A stretch of 38,421 nt of DNA from Candidatus Latescibacter anaerobius SCGC AAA252-E07 (GCA_000403035.1 AQSL01000149.1:1-38421); one strand, 5' to 3'; shown: positions 17,690 to 27,639, numbered from the stretch's first letter. Numbers and translations: made by a program. The notes: a model not told the origin generated them from the sequence alone.

Positions 17690-18925
17690 TCAGGAACGGT
17701 TGTTTACCGTATCAAACATAGCAACAATATTTTCAGGCGGCACATCTGCCATAATATTGTGAACCTGCTGAAATACGAATCCTCCATCTTTTCTTCCAAT
17801 GTCCACCTGTTTTTTCACATGCTGCGCTACCGCTTCAGGAGTCTCTTTTGGAAGGATATAACCTGTATCACATCCCCCGCCCCAGAATGTAAGGTCTCTG
17901 CCAAATTCATTTTTCATCTCGGTGAGATCCATTCCCGAACAGTTTATCTGAACAGGGTTTACCGCATCAAGGCCGGCTTCTATCAGATCCGGTATCAATT
18001 CCCTTATCCCTCCGCAGGAGTGGAGATTAACCTTTACCTCAGCCAGTTCCTTAGCTCTGTTCCAGAGAACTTTGTGCCTGGGCTTAAAAAATTCACGATA
18101 CATATCCGGCGATATCTGGGGTCCGGTTTGCATACCCAGATCATCTCCAAAAACGATAATATCGATGTAGTCCCCTACAGTTTCAAGGAAATTTTCGAGA
18201 TTTTCAAGATGGATTTCCACCATTTTATCCAGGAAAGCATGGGCTTTTTTCGGCTCACCGGCAAGCAGCATAAAGAAATTATCGTTCCTGTACATGAACT
18301 GCCCGAATTCCAGGAGGTTTCCGCCAAATAATCCGAGTATGGCCTTATCGGTTCTTTCACGTAACCTCCGGGCACCTTCTCTGAAAACTTTCTGCCCGTC
18401 CGGACCCGAAATCTCCGTACCCGGAGGAGAAGCAATTGCTGCCCACATGCTCTCAGTCCATATATCGGGCATTGTGCTTAAAACCGGTTCCTCCTCTGCA
18501 AAAGGCCAGTATGTCTGCTCAAAATAAAGAGCTCCATCAGGCATCTGCGCAATAATCCTTCCTGTTGCTTCTGACTTAATAACCCATCTGTCCTTCTCAC
18601 GTTCCGGGAGAGCCCATACCGGTATCTGGCACCGGGTTCCATCGGGAAGTGTCCAGTCCGCCCAGAACCTGTCATCAAGCGCAAAACCACGGCCCAGTTC
18701 AATGGTATCCACCTCAAAACGTTCCAGGATATCACCGTTAGGAATGGCTAACTGCTGAACAGGGTCGTACACACGTACCGTCTCAGGTTCCAGTCCGAGA
18801 TATTCACGGAGTTTCGGATACACTATCGCAGAAATACCCGAAGATCTGTGCCCTGAAAAATCAACGGGCACCTTATCCGTTTCATGGTGATTTAAAGCTG
18901 CGAGAACCCGTTCTCTTGATGTCAT
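17690..18925 (-). CDS. Uroporphyrinogen decarboxylase (URO-D) superfamily protein, methyltransferase-like
   Basis: A 411-residue URO-D superfamily protein. It begins with the typical TSRERVLAALNHHETDKVPVD. The second half has FGDDLGMQTGPQISP, the metal-type site LHSCG (H302, C304), and GGGCDTGYILP with C352. H-x-C plus a distant cysteine is the zinc pattern of the corrinoid:coenzyme-M methyltransferases in this superfamily, although the spacing here is shorter, so true uroporphyrinogen decarboxylation is unlikely. Such proteins are abundant beside transporters in catabolic loci of environmental bacteria and their substrates are mostly unknown. A GGGAGA site precedes the start. It lies 68 bp downstream of the symporter gene on the same strand, most likely in one operon. 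Confidence 0.88.
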   Translation of the reverse strand: MTSRERVLAALNHHETDKVPVDFSGHRSSGISAIVYPKLREYLGLEPETVRVYDPVQQLAIPNGDILERFEVDTIELGRGFALDDRFWADWTLPDGTRCQIPVWALPEREKDRWVIKSEATGRIIAQMPDGALYFEQTYWPFAEEEPVLSTMPDIWTESMWAAIASPPGTEISGPDGQKVFREGARRLRERTDKAILGLFGGNLLEFGQFMYRNDNFFMLLAGEPKKAHAFLDKMVEIHLENLENFLETVGDYIDIIVFGDDLGMQTGPQISPDMYREFFKPRHKVLWNRAKELAEVKVNLHSCGGIRELIPDLIEAGLDAVNPVQINCSGMDLTEMKNEFGRDLTFWGGGCDTGYILPKETPEAVAQHVKKQVDIGRKDGGFVFQQVHNIMADVPPENIVAMFDTVNNRS

Positions 18926-18993
18926 TATTATCTCCCGTGGTTTATCTTTAAGCTTTCATTCTTTCTAAGCGCTGAAAGCTGTTCGCTGAACGC

Positions 18994-20751
18994 TTATCTT
19001 GTTATAGATTGGTTCTCATTACCTGCCGCCGGAAGATTCTTATACCAGGTATATGCCAGCACACAACAACTCGAAAAAGCAATCACAATACATATGAGAC
19101 TGTTGAGATGCCAGTGCCCCACAAGATATATCGGAAACAGGTAAAAAGCTGATGCACCGAATATTCCCAGGACGGTATTAAGAATTGCATATGAAGGCCT
19201 GTCAGTCGGAGAGGAAAGTTCTTCGGAAGAGATGCCGGAAAGGTGTTTTATGGGATTCCATAATCCAAAGGGACGGACAGTCCGGAAGAACTTTACAAGA
19301 ATATCATTCTTCACCCGAGCAGTTGAAAGCGAACCGATAATACACGCTCCGAATGATGAAATGACAATAGGCGGGAAAAATGCATACATAGGCAGATCGG
19401 GAATAAATAAAACGATAAGTGAAAGTAAAATACCCACTATCGTCCCGAAAGCATATCCCCATCCGTTCATTCTCCACCAGTACCATCGAAGAAAATTAGG
19501 TATCAATACGCCCGCACCCAGAGCCATCATAAGCCAGTTCCAGATATGCGCGATAGATTTTGCCTGGAATCCTAAAAGTATTCCCATTACAACAATAATT
19601 ATCGTGGATATATAACTGGCCCTGACCAATTGTTTTTCTCCTGCATCAGGCCTGAAATAGGGCTGCCATATATCACGGACAATATACGATGCTCCGGCAT
19701 TGACAGTCGCGCTGAAAGTCGACATAAATGCAGCCATAAATCCCGCTATAACAAATCCTTTAAATCCTGACGGCAAGAAATCTTTTATCACGATCGGCAT
19801 TACCAGTTCGGGATCGGTTACATTTGCTATGCCTGTTATTGCCAGAAGAGTTATGCCCATAGTCATTCCCCATCGTACAATCTGTGCCGCACCCCATGCA
19901 GCTCCGATTTTTGCTGCATCACGGGGATCTCTTGCCGCCAGAAAAGTCTGAAAATCATACATCTGCGCCGGTCCACCAGCATTCAATAAAAGGCCTTTTA
20001 ATACCCAGACAATAACGAGTGCTCCGAATAATTCATACTGGGCATTTACAGTTCCGGACAGATGTTCAAGCCGCCATACCGGTAAAAGTGATGTCCAGTC
20101 CGAGGGTATGCTTCTGGTAATGAGTTCCGGTGACAATTTGTTGTATGCCACAACGGAAATTATAATACTTGACACTACAAGAATAATTGTCTGGATGACA
20201 TTGGTAAATACAACACCATATAAGCCGCCAAGAAGCACATAGAGTGTTGTGGTACCAATAATGATTATCGCGCATGTCGAAGCATTAAAGGGAATATAAA
20301 TAGCAGCAAACTTACCGATCCCCTGAAAAGCATATCCGATAAAACCGGTAAGGGTTGTTATCGCCATTATCGAATATGATAATCTCGCAATTTTTCCGCC
20401 GGCATCATTTCCGAACCTTGTTATCATCCATTCTGCACCGGTTACAACGTTTGATCTTCTGACCCATTTACCCATGTATGACATAAAAAAAGCAACCATC
20501 ATAATTCCCCACATCCAGTGAATCCACATTGATCTCATACCAAAAATAAAAAACATTGAAACAATCCACATTGTGCCGGTAATATCAAACATCGATGACG
20601 ACCCGGAAAGAGAGAGAGCAAGCCAATGAATACCTCTTCCGCCAAGAAAATAAGCTTCAAGGTTTTTTGATGCCCGTTTCTGTAAATAGAATCCTACGCC
20701 AATGACAATGCAAAAATATACGGCGATAATAATAATATCGATATAACTCAT
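18994..20751 (-). CDS. Sodium:solute symporter family (SSS) transporter
   Basis: A 585-residue inner-membrane protein of the SSS (SLC5-like) family. The first helix (YIDIIIIAVYFCIVIGVGF) is followed by the family-typical NLEAYFLGGRGIHW loop. Later comes the long run of hydrophobic segments with GFMAAFMSTFSATVNAGASY, which fits the sodium-site helix rich in Ser/Thr. About thirteen to fifteen membrane segments are suggested by eye. It would import a small solute with Na+; sugars, carboxylates and amino acids are all possible. A GGAGA site lies close before ATG 20751. The gene leads the operon with the URO-D-like gene; their 68-bp junction contains a short TAAGCG/CGCTTA inverted repeat overlapping the stop codon. 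Confidence 0.92.
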   Translation of the reverse strand: MSYIDIIIIAVYFCIVIGVGFYLQKRASKNLEAYFLGGRGIHWLALSLSGSSSMFDITGTMWIVSMFFIFGMRSMWIHWMWGIMMVAFFMSYMGKWVRRSNVVTGAEWMITRFGNDAGGKIARLSYSIMAITTLTGFIGYAFQGIGKFAAIYIPFNASTCAIIIIGTTTLYVLLGGLYGVVFTNVIQTIILVVSSIIISVVAYNKLSPELITRSIPSDWTSLLPVWRLEHLSGTVNAQYELFGALVIVWVLKGLLLNAGGPAQMYDFQTFLAARDPRDAAKIGAAWGAAQIVRWGMTMGITLLAITGIANVTDPELVMPIVIKDFLPSGFKGFVIAGFMAAFMSTFSATVNAGASYIVRDIWQPYFRPDAGEKQLVRASYISTIIIVVMGILLGFQAKSIAHIWNWLMMALGAGVLIPNFLRWYWWRMNGWGYAFGTIVGILLSLIVLFIPDLPMYAFFPPIVISSFGACIIGSLSTARVKNDILVKFFRTVRPFGLWNPIKHLSGISSEELSSPTDRPSYAILNTVLGIFGASAFYLFPIYLVGHWHLNSLICIVIAFSSCCVLAYTWYKNLPAAGNENQSITR

Positions 20752-20847
20752 GTATCATTCTCCGGTAAATTCAGGAAATTGAATGTATTGATTTTTTGAA
20801 GATACTTTTTTTAAAGCAGGAATACAAGATTAATTATAAGAAGAAAT

Positions 20848-21014
20848 TTCCCAAAAGGGCAGTGAAAAAAAACTATTCCACGCTCTTTGTAATGAAGAGT
20901 ATTGTATTCGTTAGTGTTATCGGTCTCGTCTACCGGACAGAAAGTCATATAAATCAAGGATTCCCAATAATTTTTGCCGGCTTACATCCGAAGTCTGACA
21001 TTTTTTCATAAGGA
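20848..21014 (-). repeat. Decayed copy of the MITE-like repeat in a 420-bp divergent spacer
   Basis: The spacer between the symporter gene and the chalcone-isomerase-like gene holds no ORF of interest. This part resembles copy B. It has GGGCAGTGAAAAA, then CCACGCTCTTTGTAATGAA (copy B: CACGCACCCTGTAATGAA), and later GCTTACATC, which copy B also contains. The central stem is lost. Assignment is by these ordered matches. Confidence 0.45.
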
Positions 21015-21171
21015 TTCTTATATCTCTTTTAAAAAATTGGTAAAAATTATTTGTTTTTCCCATTGATGAACAATACATTAGATTATAATATTCAATATTT
21101 TTCAAAAAACAATCTTATTTATCATGTACTTCTGTAAAAAAGTATCATGGAGAACTCTCAAAGGGGGAGCA

Positions 21172-21750
21172 ATGAGAAAGAGATATTTGAATATTTTCTT
21201 GATTTTTACGCTGTTTCTGTGTGTTCGTGGTTCCGGAACCTGTACGGCCCGTGAGGTGAAAGGAGCCAATTTCCCTGAAACGGTCTCAATCCAGGGGTCA
21301 AATTGTAAGCTCATAGGAGTAGGAATACGTAAAAAGCTCATCATCAATGTCTATCTGGGAGCTTTGTATATGTCCCGGCCTTCACAGGCCACATCAGAGA
21401 TTATTTCATCCGATCAGGTGAAACGTGTTATGATGCATTTTCTGTACAAGGAAGTAAGGGCCGATCAACTCGTAGAAGCATGGAACGAGGGTTTTGAGAA
21501 AAATAGCGGCGCTTCCTTAACCGTGCTTAAAGAAAAAATTGAACGTTTCAATGGGTTCTTTACCGAACCGATGAAAAAAGGTGAAACCATGAACCTGACC
21601 TACATCCCCGGCAAGGGGACCGAAGTGAACATAAAGGGCAGAATAAAAGGTGTCATAGAAGGAAAAGATTTCATGGAAGCTCTCTTTTCTATCTGGTTCG
21701 GGCCCTACCCACCCAGCAAGGGTTTGAAGGAAGGAATGATGGGCAAGTAA
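21172..21750 (+). CDS. Exported chalcone-isomerase-like protein
   Basis: A 192-residue protein with an N-terminal signal (MRKRYLNIFLIFTLFLCV, then a Cys-Thr-Ala-Arg region) followed by a chalcone-isomerase-like domain. Recognisable segments are LIGVGIRKKLIINVYLGALYMS, then MHFLYKEVRADQLVEAWNEGF and LTYIPGKGTEV. Bacterial members are periplasmic proteins of unknown function; they are not expected to make flavonoids and some lack the plant catalytic residues. A frame extension to 21124 adds 16 residues before the signal, but an AGGGGGAG site at 21161-21168 supports ATG 21172. It is a single gene followed by a 379-bp spacer with no visible gene. Confidence 0.82.
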   Translation: MRKRYLNIFLIFTLFLCVRGSGTCTAREVKGANFPETVSIQGSNCKLIGVGIRKKLIINVYLGALYMSRPSQATSEIISSDQVKRVMMHFLYKEVRADQLVEAWNEGFEKNSGASLTVLKEKIERFNGFFTEPMKKGETMNLTYIPGKGTEVNIKGRIKGVIEGKDFMEALFSIWFGPYPPSKGLKEGMMGK

Positions 21751-22129
21751 CTCATGCTGTAAACATTTAAAAAGTCAGTTTGTGTTCAATTATTCACGCA
21801 CATTTCATGAATGGAAGGTGTGCTGATGGCACAGATCTCTTAGCAGCAAAGACACCTATGCCCTATAATTCAGAATATGAGCGAAACGGCAGGAAACAGA
21901 GATTGTGTTCTTCTTTCCAGTCACTGCGAGCTTAGTGGAAAACCATATAAAAATACAATCCGTGCTCAATACTTTTTTCTTTCATTTTTTTACATTAATA
22001 AGTATATTTTTTACTGTTTTTCACTTGAAGAGCTTATTATATTTGAATCTTAATTTACATTATTAACAATTTAAAAAATTCGAAAATACAGAAATAATTT
22101 TTTAATACTGTTAATTTGGGAATATCACC
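21751..22129. other. Intergenic spacer, no gene seen
   Basis: AT-rich spacer before the response regulator gene. I see no ORF, RNA gene or strong hairpin. A loose match to the MITE end (AAAAAGTC followed later by TTCACGCAC) near 21769-21803 is too weak to call. Confidence 0.5.
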
Positions 22130-23836
22130 ATGATTAAAGCTCAAACCATCATGATGGTGGATGATGAACAGTCTGTTCTTGATCGATTTGAGAAATACTT
22201 TACATCAAAAGGCTATCATTTTATTCCGCTCAATAATCCCAAATCCATAATAAAAAGTATTAATACCCATAAGCCTAATATCATCCTCATGGATATTGCC
22301 CTGAATGATATGAGGGGAGATAAAATAATCAGGCTGCTCAGGGAAAAGGGACTTAAAAAACCTATCATTGTTGTTTCGGGTTATATAAATAAAAATCTCA
22401 TTGTGGGTCTCAAAGATTATGATGTCACAGATTTCTTTGCGAAACCTGTATCACTGGAAAAGCTTGAAATGAAGATACAGGATCTCATGACACAGAAGAA
22501 GAAAATAATCCCTTCAAAAACCTCGAAACGCCCGCTGGAAAAAGATCCATACACACAAAATTCAATCCTTCTCATCACTGAAAATAAAAGTATAATAATA
22601 AATCCGTTATCGTTTATTCCACAAGAAGTTATTGAAAAACACGGATTAAAAATCATTGTTAAAACCGGTCTGCACGATTCAATAAATGCCCTGAAAAAAT
22701 CTTCCAATAACGTACAAATGATTACAATTGATGCTGCAAATGAAGCCAAGGTTTTGGTTTTGACGAAACTCCTGAAAATTGTAACTGCCAATATTCAAAT
22801 CGCGGTATACTTCATTGCCAACGGATTCTCACAAAAATTGAAGGATTCGCTTTTCGAACTTGGGTTTGAAAATCTAATCACACGGGGGGATTATTCCCCA
22901 GTAAAATATATCGAGATGCTCAGTTTTGCATTAACGAATATCCAGGTGCCATCGCCAAAGAAAAAAACGAAATCCCGCCTTACCATTATCAAAGATTTAA
23001 AAGCGATTAAAACATTGCCTCCACTGCCGGATATATTCATCAAGATAGAACAGTTATCCCATAATCCGAAAGCCACTTCCACAGATTACGGTAACGTCCT
23101 TGAACTTGATCCCAATATCACTGCACGAATATTGCGCATGTCAAATTCTGCGCTCTATTCCTTCAAACGAAAAATTAAAACCGTAAAAGATGCTGTCACG
23201 CTCATGGGTACCCGTGAAATATTATCACTGGTGCGTCTGGCATGTATTACGGGAAATCTTAAATCATCACCTGAAATTGAGAGCGCAATAAGGGGGATAT
23301 GGGAACATTCGGCATGCTGTGCGGTTACCGCAAAGCTGCTTTACAAAAAAATGGATATCTGGAAAACGGAGAATCTTGAGGATGATTTGTTTATATGTGG
23401 TATAATCCATGATATCGGCAAGATTATCATCTGGAAATTCTTCACCGAAGCCTATATAAATTTTAGTCTTAATCCCGATGTAAGTCCCTATCCTCTTGAG
23501 AGCGAGGAGGAAGCAAATCTTGGAATATCCCACAGCGAGGTTGGCAAAGAGCTTGCCAACTACTGGGGTATTCCTGATATGCTCACTGATGTCATTGGAT
23601 TTCATCACAAACCCATGCTCATGCCAGAATCAGAACTTGTAATGATCATCCACATTTCTGATTATATCAGTAAAAATATAATGCAGGACAAATCCAATGG
23701 CCAGGAATATGAAATTGACACAGAATTCCTTAAAAAAATTAATTACTCTGTAGATCAAATTCAGGAACTCACAGAAGAACTCAAACCAGAAATCGAGAAT
23801 AACACCAAACTCCTTACCAAATTAATTACTAGTTGA
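22130..23836 (+). CDS. Response regulator with receiver, degenerate receiver-like and HDOD domains
   Basis: A 568-residue protein in three parts. Residues 1-115 are a complete receiver domain: acidic pair D11-D12, phospho-acceptor D55 in ILMDIAL, S83 and K105 in FFAKP. Residues about 143-270 look like a second receiver fold by secondary-structure pattern (ILLITENKS, MITIDAA, FENLITRG), but the phosphorylation pocket is incomplete. Residues about 285-500 are an HDOD domain starting KTLPPLPDIFIKIEQL, with H427-D428 in IIHDIGKI. HDOD response regulators usually relay signals to partners rather than bind DNA. No histidine kinase gene is in the window, so its partner is encoded elsewhere or it is an orphan. 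The ribosome site is weak; the start matches the receiver fold. Confidence 0.9.
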   Translation: MIKAQTIMMVDDEQSVLDRFEKYFTSKGYHFIPLNNPKSIIKSINTHKPNIILMDIALNDMRGDKIIRLLREKGLKKPIIVVSGYINKNLIVGLKDYDVTDFFAKPVSLEKLEMKIQDLMTQKKKIIPSKTSKRPLEKDPYTQNSILLITENKSIIINPLSFIPQEVIEKHGLKIIVKTGLHDSINALKKSSNNVQMITIDAANEAKVLVLTKLLKIVTANIQIAVYFIANGFSQKLKDSLFELGFENLITRGDYSPVKYIEMLSFALTNIQVPSPKKKTKSRLTIIKDLKAIKTLPPLPDIFIKIEQLSHNPKATSTDYGNVLELDPNITARILRMSNSALYSFKRKIKTVKDAVTLMGTREILSLVRLACITGNLKSSPEIESAIRGIWEHSACCAVTAKLLYKKMDIWKTENLEDDLFICGIIHDIGKIIIWKFFTEAYINFSLNPDVSPYPLESEEEANLGISHSEVGKELANYWGIPDMLTDVIGFHHKPMLMPESELVMIIHISDYISKNIMQDKSNGQEYEIDTEFLKKINYSVDQIQELTEELKPEIENNTKLLTKLITS

Positions 23837-24165
23837 TAACATATTCTTCTGTAACAAATAAACAAACTTATACCGCCTTCTTTCTATGAAATGATAAAAC
23901 AAAATTTTATCTGAATTGACTAATTCAGGTATTCAATGTGCAATTATCTATGCCAGAAGATCAATTTAGTTTGTAACATAAAACATAATTATGAAAATAT
24001 TTTTGGATTTACGGATTACTTTTTGATATAATTTTTAAAGGGTTGAATAGAATTCACCTTTTTTTCCGATATAAGAGATAGTAATTCATCTTGAATACAT
24101 AGTAACTTTGGATTTTTCCCGGGAAACTTTATGAAGTATATCGGTATGAACAAAAGGACAAAAAA
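23837..24165. other. Intergenic spacer before the FIST gene
   Basis: AT-rich, no gene seen. It holds a perfect 7-bp inverted repeat with a 4-base loop at 23911-23928 (CTGAATT/AATTCAG), which could be an operator or weak hairpin, and a TATAAT hexamer at 24027-24032 without a convincing -35 partner. Confidence 0.35.
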
Positions 24166-25401
24166 ATGACTGCGAAACCAGCAAAAGCCGGGATTGGATT
24201 CGATGATACTAAAAATTCTTTTGAGGCGGGTAACCATGCAGCTAAAAAAGCCCTTAAAAATATGGGACAAAAAGCGGGAAGTTTAGGAATCGCATTCTGT
24301 ACCGGCAAACATGACTATCAAGCCTGTTTTGATGGTATACGATCAGCGGCAGGAGATATTCCGATTATCGGCGGTCCTGCAATTGGTGTTATCACGAACG
24401 ACTATTTGGGATGTGAAGGTTATCAGACAGGTGTTGCCGTACTACCCGATGATATAACTTTCGACATTGCAGCAATCGGAGGACTGGATAGGGGAGAAAC
24501 ACAAACCGGACACAGACTCGGCAGCCAATTGTCGAAAAAAAGAAATCCTGAAGAAAAACAGATCCTTCTTTTTTACGATTCGATTAAATCTCCTCCTCCT
24601 GCACCGGTACTGAACGTATCTTCATACCTGATCGAAGAATTTGAACACGGATTAGGGAACAATCCACCTCCTCTCGCCGGAGCGGGACTCATCGGCAGCT
24701 TTACGTTCGAAAAGGGAAAACTGTTTTGCGGCACCAGTGTTGGCGACCAGTATGCAGTCGCAACACTCTTATCAGGTGATTTTTCTGCATACACCACTAT
24801 CATGCACGGCTGTAAACCCATAAGTGGTTATCATACAATTACCCGTATCGAGGGGCCGGTAGTATATGAAATTGATGGCAAACCTGCCCTTGATGTGATT
24901 GATAATCTTCTGGGAACTCAGGATTGGCAGAAAAGGCTCCCGCTGCTTATTGTGACTATGGGTGTCAACCATGGCGATAAATATGGTCCATATAATGAGA
25001 ATAATTATGTAAACAGACTCATTGTCGGAATAAAACCGGAAAAGAAAGCTATTGTATTATTTGAAGCAGATTTTAATAATGGCACTGAATTTCAATTCAT
25101 GCGCCGTAATTCGGAGCTTATGCATGAATCAGCGAAACAGCGCAGCGAGAAGGCACTCGAGTACATTCAAAAAAACGAGTTAGACCCGTTTTTCGCCTTA
25201 TACATAGACTGTGCCGGCAGAACGGCAGTTTATTCAGGTTCTGAAACAGAAGAAGCTTCAATAGTTCAAAAGATTATTGGTCAAACTATACCCCTCCTCG
25301 GATTTTACTCGGGAGTAGAAATTGCTCCCTTTTTAGGTAAAAGCAGAGGACTCGACTGGACAGGAGTATTACTGATATTAAGCAGAAAAAAAGATTCATG
25401 A
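24166..25401 (+). CDS. FIST domain sensor protein (FIST_N and FIST_C)
   Basis: A 411-residue protein covering both FIST modules and nothing else. The N-terminal module contains the family-typical IPIIGGPAIGVITNDY and GYQTGVAVLPDD. The C-terminal module contains ALYIDCAGR and the closing GFYSGVEIAPFLG. FIST domains are thought to bind small ligands, perhaps amino acids, and are usually fused to or encoded beside histidine kinases, chemoreceptors or diguanylate cyclases. No signal peptide or membrane segment is seen, so it should be cytoplasmic. An AAGGA site precedes ATG 24166. Its stop overlaps the start of the next gene by four bases (ATGA at 25398-25401), so the two proteins are probably made together. 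Confidence 0.93.
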   Translation: MTAKPAKAGIGFDDTKNSFEAGNHAAKKALKNMGQKAGSLGIAFCTGKHDYQACFDGIRSAAGDIPIIGGPAIGVITNDYLGCEGYQTGVAVLPDDITFDIAAIGGLDRGETQTGHRLGSQLSKKRNPEEKQILLFYDSIKSPPPAPVLNVSSYLIEEFEHGLGNNPPPLAGAGLIGSFTFEKGKLFCGTSVGDQYAVATLLSGDFSAYTTIMHGCKPISGYHTITRIEGPVVYEIDGKPALDVIDNLLGTQDWQKRLPLLIVTMGVNHGDKYGPYNENNYVNRLIVGIKPEKKAIVLFEADFNNGTEFQFMRRNSELMHESAKQRSEKALEYIQKNELDPFFALYIDCAGRTAVYSGSETEEASIVQKIIGQTIPLLGFYSGVEIAPFLGKSRGLDWTGVLLILSRKKDS

Positions 25402-27629
25402 AAGAAGATGATAAAATAACGAATATTCAAAAAAAATTATCTTATTTATCAGAACAATTCGAACAGTCAACCAAGGACCTGGTGAGACTCGACCTCAAGA
25501 ACCTTAACCTGACTCTCCAGAAGAAACAGGCTCTTACAGCTTTCAATTTCATTAAAATAATTCAGGAAAAAATAGAAAACGCCTTCACGAGAGAAGATTT
25601 ATATAGCAATATTGTCAAAACGTTAACATCGGATTTGTATGTTGATTCTTCTGCGCTGTTAAGAATCGAATCTAAATCCATGGAAATTACCTTCTTAGCC
25701 TTAGAGGGCTTGCATGAAAACCGTAAAGTGCTCAAATTGGATAAACATTTTACACCGCATAAATTTTTAACCCCTACTTTTTTCAATAGCAATTCATCTC
25801 AAAAACCTTTTCACAAATGGCTTAAGGAAACTTTTAACTTCCCTTATTTTGTCTGGTATCCCTTTCATGATAAAGATAATGAAACGTTCGTACTCTATCT
25901 TGGCAATACACATGAGGATATGATGTTAAAACAGCCTTTTTCCGAAGTAAGCCTTGAAATTCTGGGAGCTATCTCTTCAGTGATCCTTTTGAGAAGGGAT
26001 AACATTGAAAAAACACAGGAAATGCTCAGGAAAAAAGAAACGCGTATTGATTTTTTAGCTGAGATACTTACATCATCACCGATGTCTGTTATTGCCACCG
26101 ACAGGAATAAAAAAATATTGTATGTAAATCCTGCAACGGAAAAACTATTCGGCTATACAAGTGAAGAGCTTACAGGGAAAGATCCTAATATATTAAGCGC
26201 CCAACCACTTAACTCTGATATTGAAAAAGCAATCATAAATTCGGTCAAACAGGGAAAGGTTTGGAAAGGTGAGTTATTAAACAAAAAGAAAAACGGTGAT
26301 TTGTTTTTCATCTTCGCCTCGATTTATAAAGTACTGGATAAGCAGAATAATTTTTTAGCCTATGTTGGTTTTCAGGAAGATATTAGCGATCGCAAGCGAG
26401 TGGAGAATGCACTGAGGGAAAGTGAAGGGCTGCTCCGAGACTTTATGGATAATGCCAATGACCTTATTTTGTTCATAAGACCCGACGACGCACGTTTTGT
26501 ATTTACAAACCAAGCTTTCAAGGAAACTCTTGGCTACAATGATAAAGAAATATCTGAATGTACCATTTACGATATCATGCATCCGGATTCTCTTAACCAT
26601 TGCAAAGATTTATTTCAGCGCATTATAACCGATGAGCCATTAAACCGTTTTGATGCCACATTGGTTGCAAAACAAGGTAGTTTAATCATTGTGGAATGTA
26701 ATGCCAACTGCAGCTTTCAAGATGGAAAACCCTTCATTATTCGCTGTATCTGTCGCGACGTCACCGAACACAAACTTGCGGAACAGTCACTTATAGAGAG
26801 TGAGAAGAAATATCATTCACTTATCGAAAATATGAATGATATAATTTATTCCACGGATGAAAAAGGAATTGTAACCTATATAAGCCCCCAGATTAAACAT
26901 TTTGGCTATAAAAGCGAAGAAATTTTTTCTCATCCTTTTACAGATTTTCTTGTATTCGAAGATAAAGAAAAATCACTTCTTGATTTTCGGAAAACAATGG
27001 AAACAGGAGAAGAATTCCCTTCCCAATTTAAAATTTTAGACAAAGAAGGTAGTATTCACTGGTTTGAAGAATATGGAAAAGTGCGGCATGATGAAACAGG
27101 CAAGATTGTTGGGCTTACGGGAGCTTTGAGGGATATCACCGAGCGCAAGAAAATGGAAGATAAACTTACCTGCGCACAAAAAGAACTGGAAATCAAAACG
27201 AAGAATCTTGAAGAAACCAATACAGCATTGAAAGTTCTGCTAAAACACCAGGATACTGAAAAAAATAAGATGAAAAATAATATACTGGAAAATATTCATA
27301 CTCTTGTTCTACCATATCTTGAAAAAATAAAAATCGGAACTTCGGATGAAAAACAAAAGACGTTTGTCAATATTATTGAAACAAATCTTTCTGAAATTAC
27401 AAAATCCTTTGCAAATCTATTATCACAATATTATTCGAAATTTACCCCAACAGAAATTCAGATTGCCAATTTAATAAGAGAAAACAAAATAACAAAAGAT
27501 ATTGCAGGAATACTTAATATATCAGAAACCACAGTGTTTTTTCATAGAAGAAATATCAGAACAAAACTCGGTTTAAAAAATAACAAAATCAATCTCCGGA
27601 TTTATCTCCAATCTATACCCAACAAATAA
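25398..27629 (+). CDS. Multi-PAS sensor with LuxR-type DNA-binding domain
   Basis: A 743-residue soluble protein. Residues 1-60 are a short coiled segment and about 55-205 resemble a GAF-like domain. Three PAS domains follow at roughly 225-340, 345-465 and 468-590; the first has NPATEKLFGYTSEELTGKDP, and each ends in a PAC-type segment (DISDRKR, DVTEHKL, DITERKK). A helical linker (590-680) leads to a LuxR-type helix-turn-helix at about 683-726 (FTPTEIQIANLIRENKITKD, then ISETTVFFHRRNIRTKLGL). There is no histidine kinase or receiver domain, so it looks like a one-component transcription regulator. It is translationally coupled to the FIST gene, suggesting the FIST protein modulates it. A hairpin follows the stop. 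Confidence 0.9.
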   Translation: MKEDDKITNIQKKLSYLSEQFEQSTKDLVRLDLKNLNLTLQKKQALTAFNFIKIIQEKIENAFTREDLYSNIVKTLTSDLYVDSSALLRIESKSMEITFLALEGLHENRKVLKLDKHFTPHKFLTPTFFNSNSSQKPFHKWLKETFNFPYFVWYPFHDKDNETFVLYLGNTHEDMMLKQPFSEVSLEILGAISSVILLRRDNIEKTQEMLRKKETRIDFLAEILTSSPMSVIATDRNKKILYVNPATEKLFGYTSEELTGKDPNILSAQPLNSDIEKAIINSVKQGKVWKGELLNKKKNGDLFFIFASIYKVLDKQNNFLAYVGFQEDISDRKRVENALRESEGLLRDFMDNANDLILFIRPDDARFVFTNQAFKETLGYNDKEISECTIYDIMHPDSLNHCKDLFQRIITDEPLNRFDATLVAKQGSLIIVECNANCSFQDGKPFIIRCICRDVTEHKLAEQSLIESEKKYHSLIENMNDIIYSTDEKGIVTYISPQIKHFGYKSEEIFSHPFTDFLVFEDKEKSLLDFRKTMETGEEFPSQFKILDKEGSIHWFEEYGKVRHDETGKIVGLTGALRDITERKKMEDKLTCAQKELEIKTKNLEETNTALKVLLKHQDTEKNKMKNNILENIHTLVLPYLEKIKIGTSDEKQKTFVNIIETNLSEITKSFANLLSQYYSKFTPTEIQIANLIRENKITKDIAGILNISETTVFFHRRNIRTKLGLKNNKINLRIYLQSIPNK

Positions 27630-27639
27630 ACAATCCCTG

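Noticed and set aside
17630..18331. 233-codon plus-strand ORF antisense to the URO-D-like gene
   Set aside because: No recognisable domain; the opposite strand encodes a clear URO-D superfamily protein with conserved motifs.
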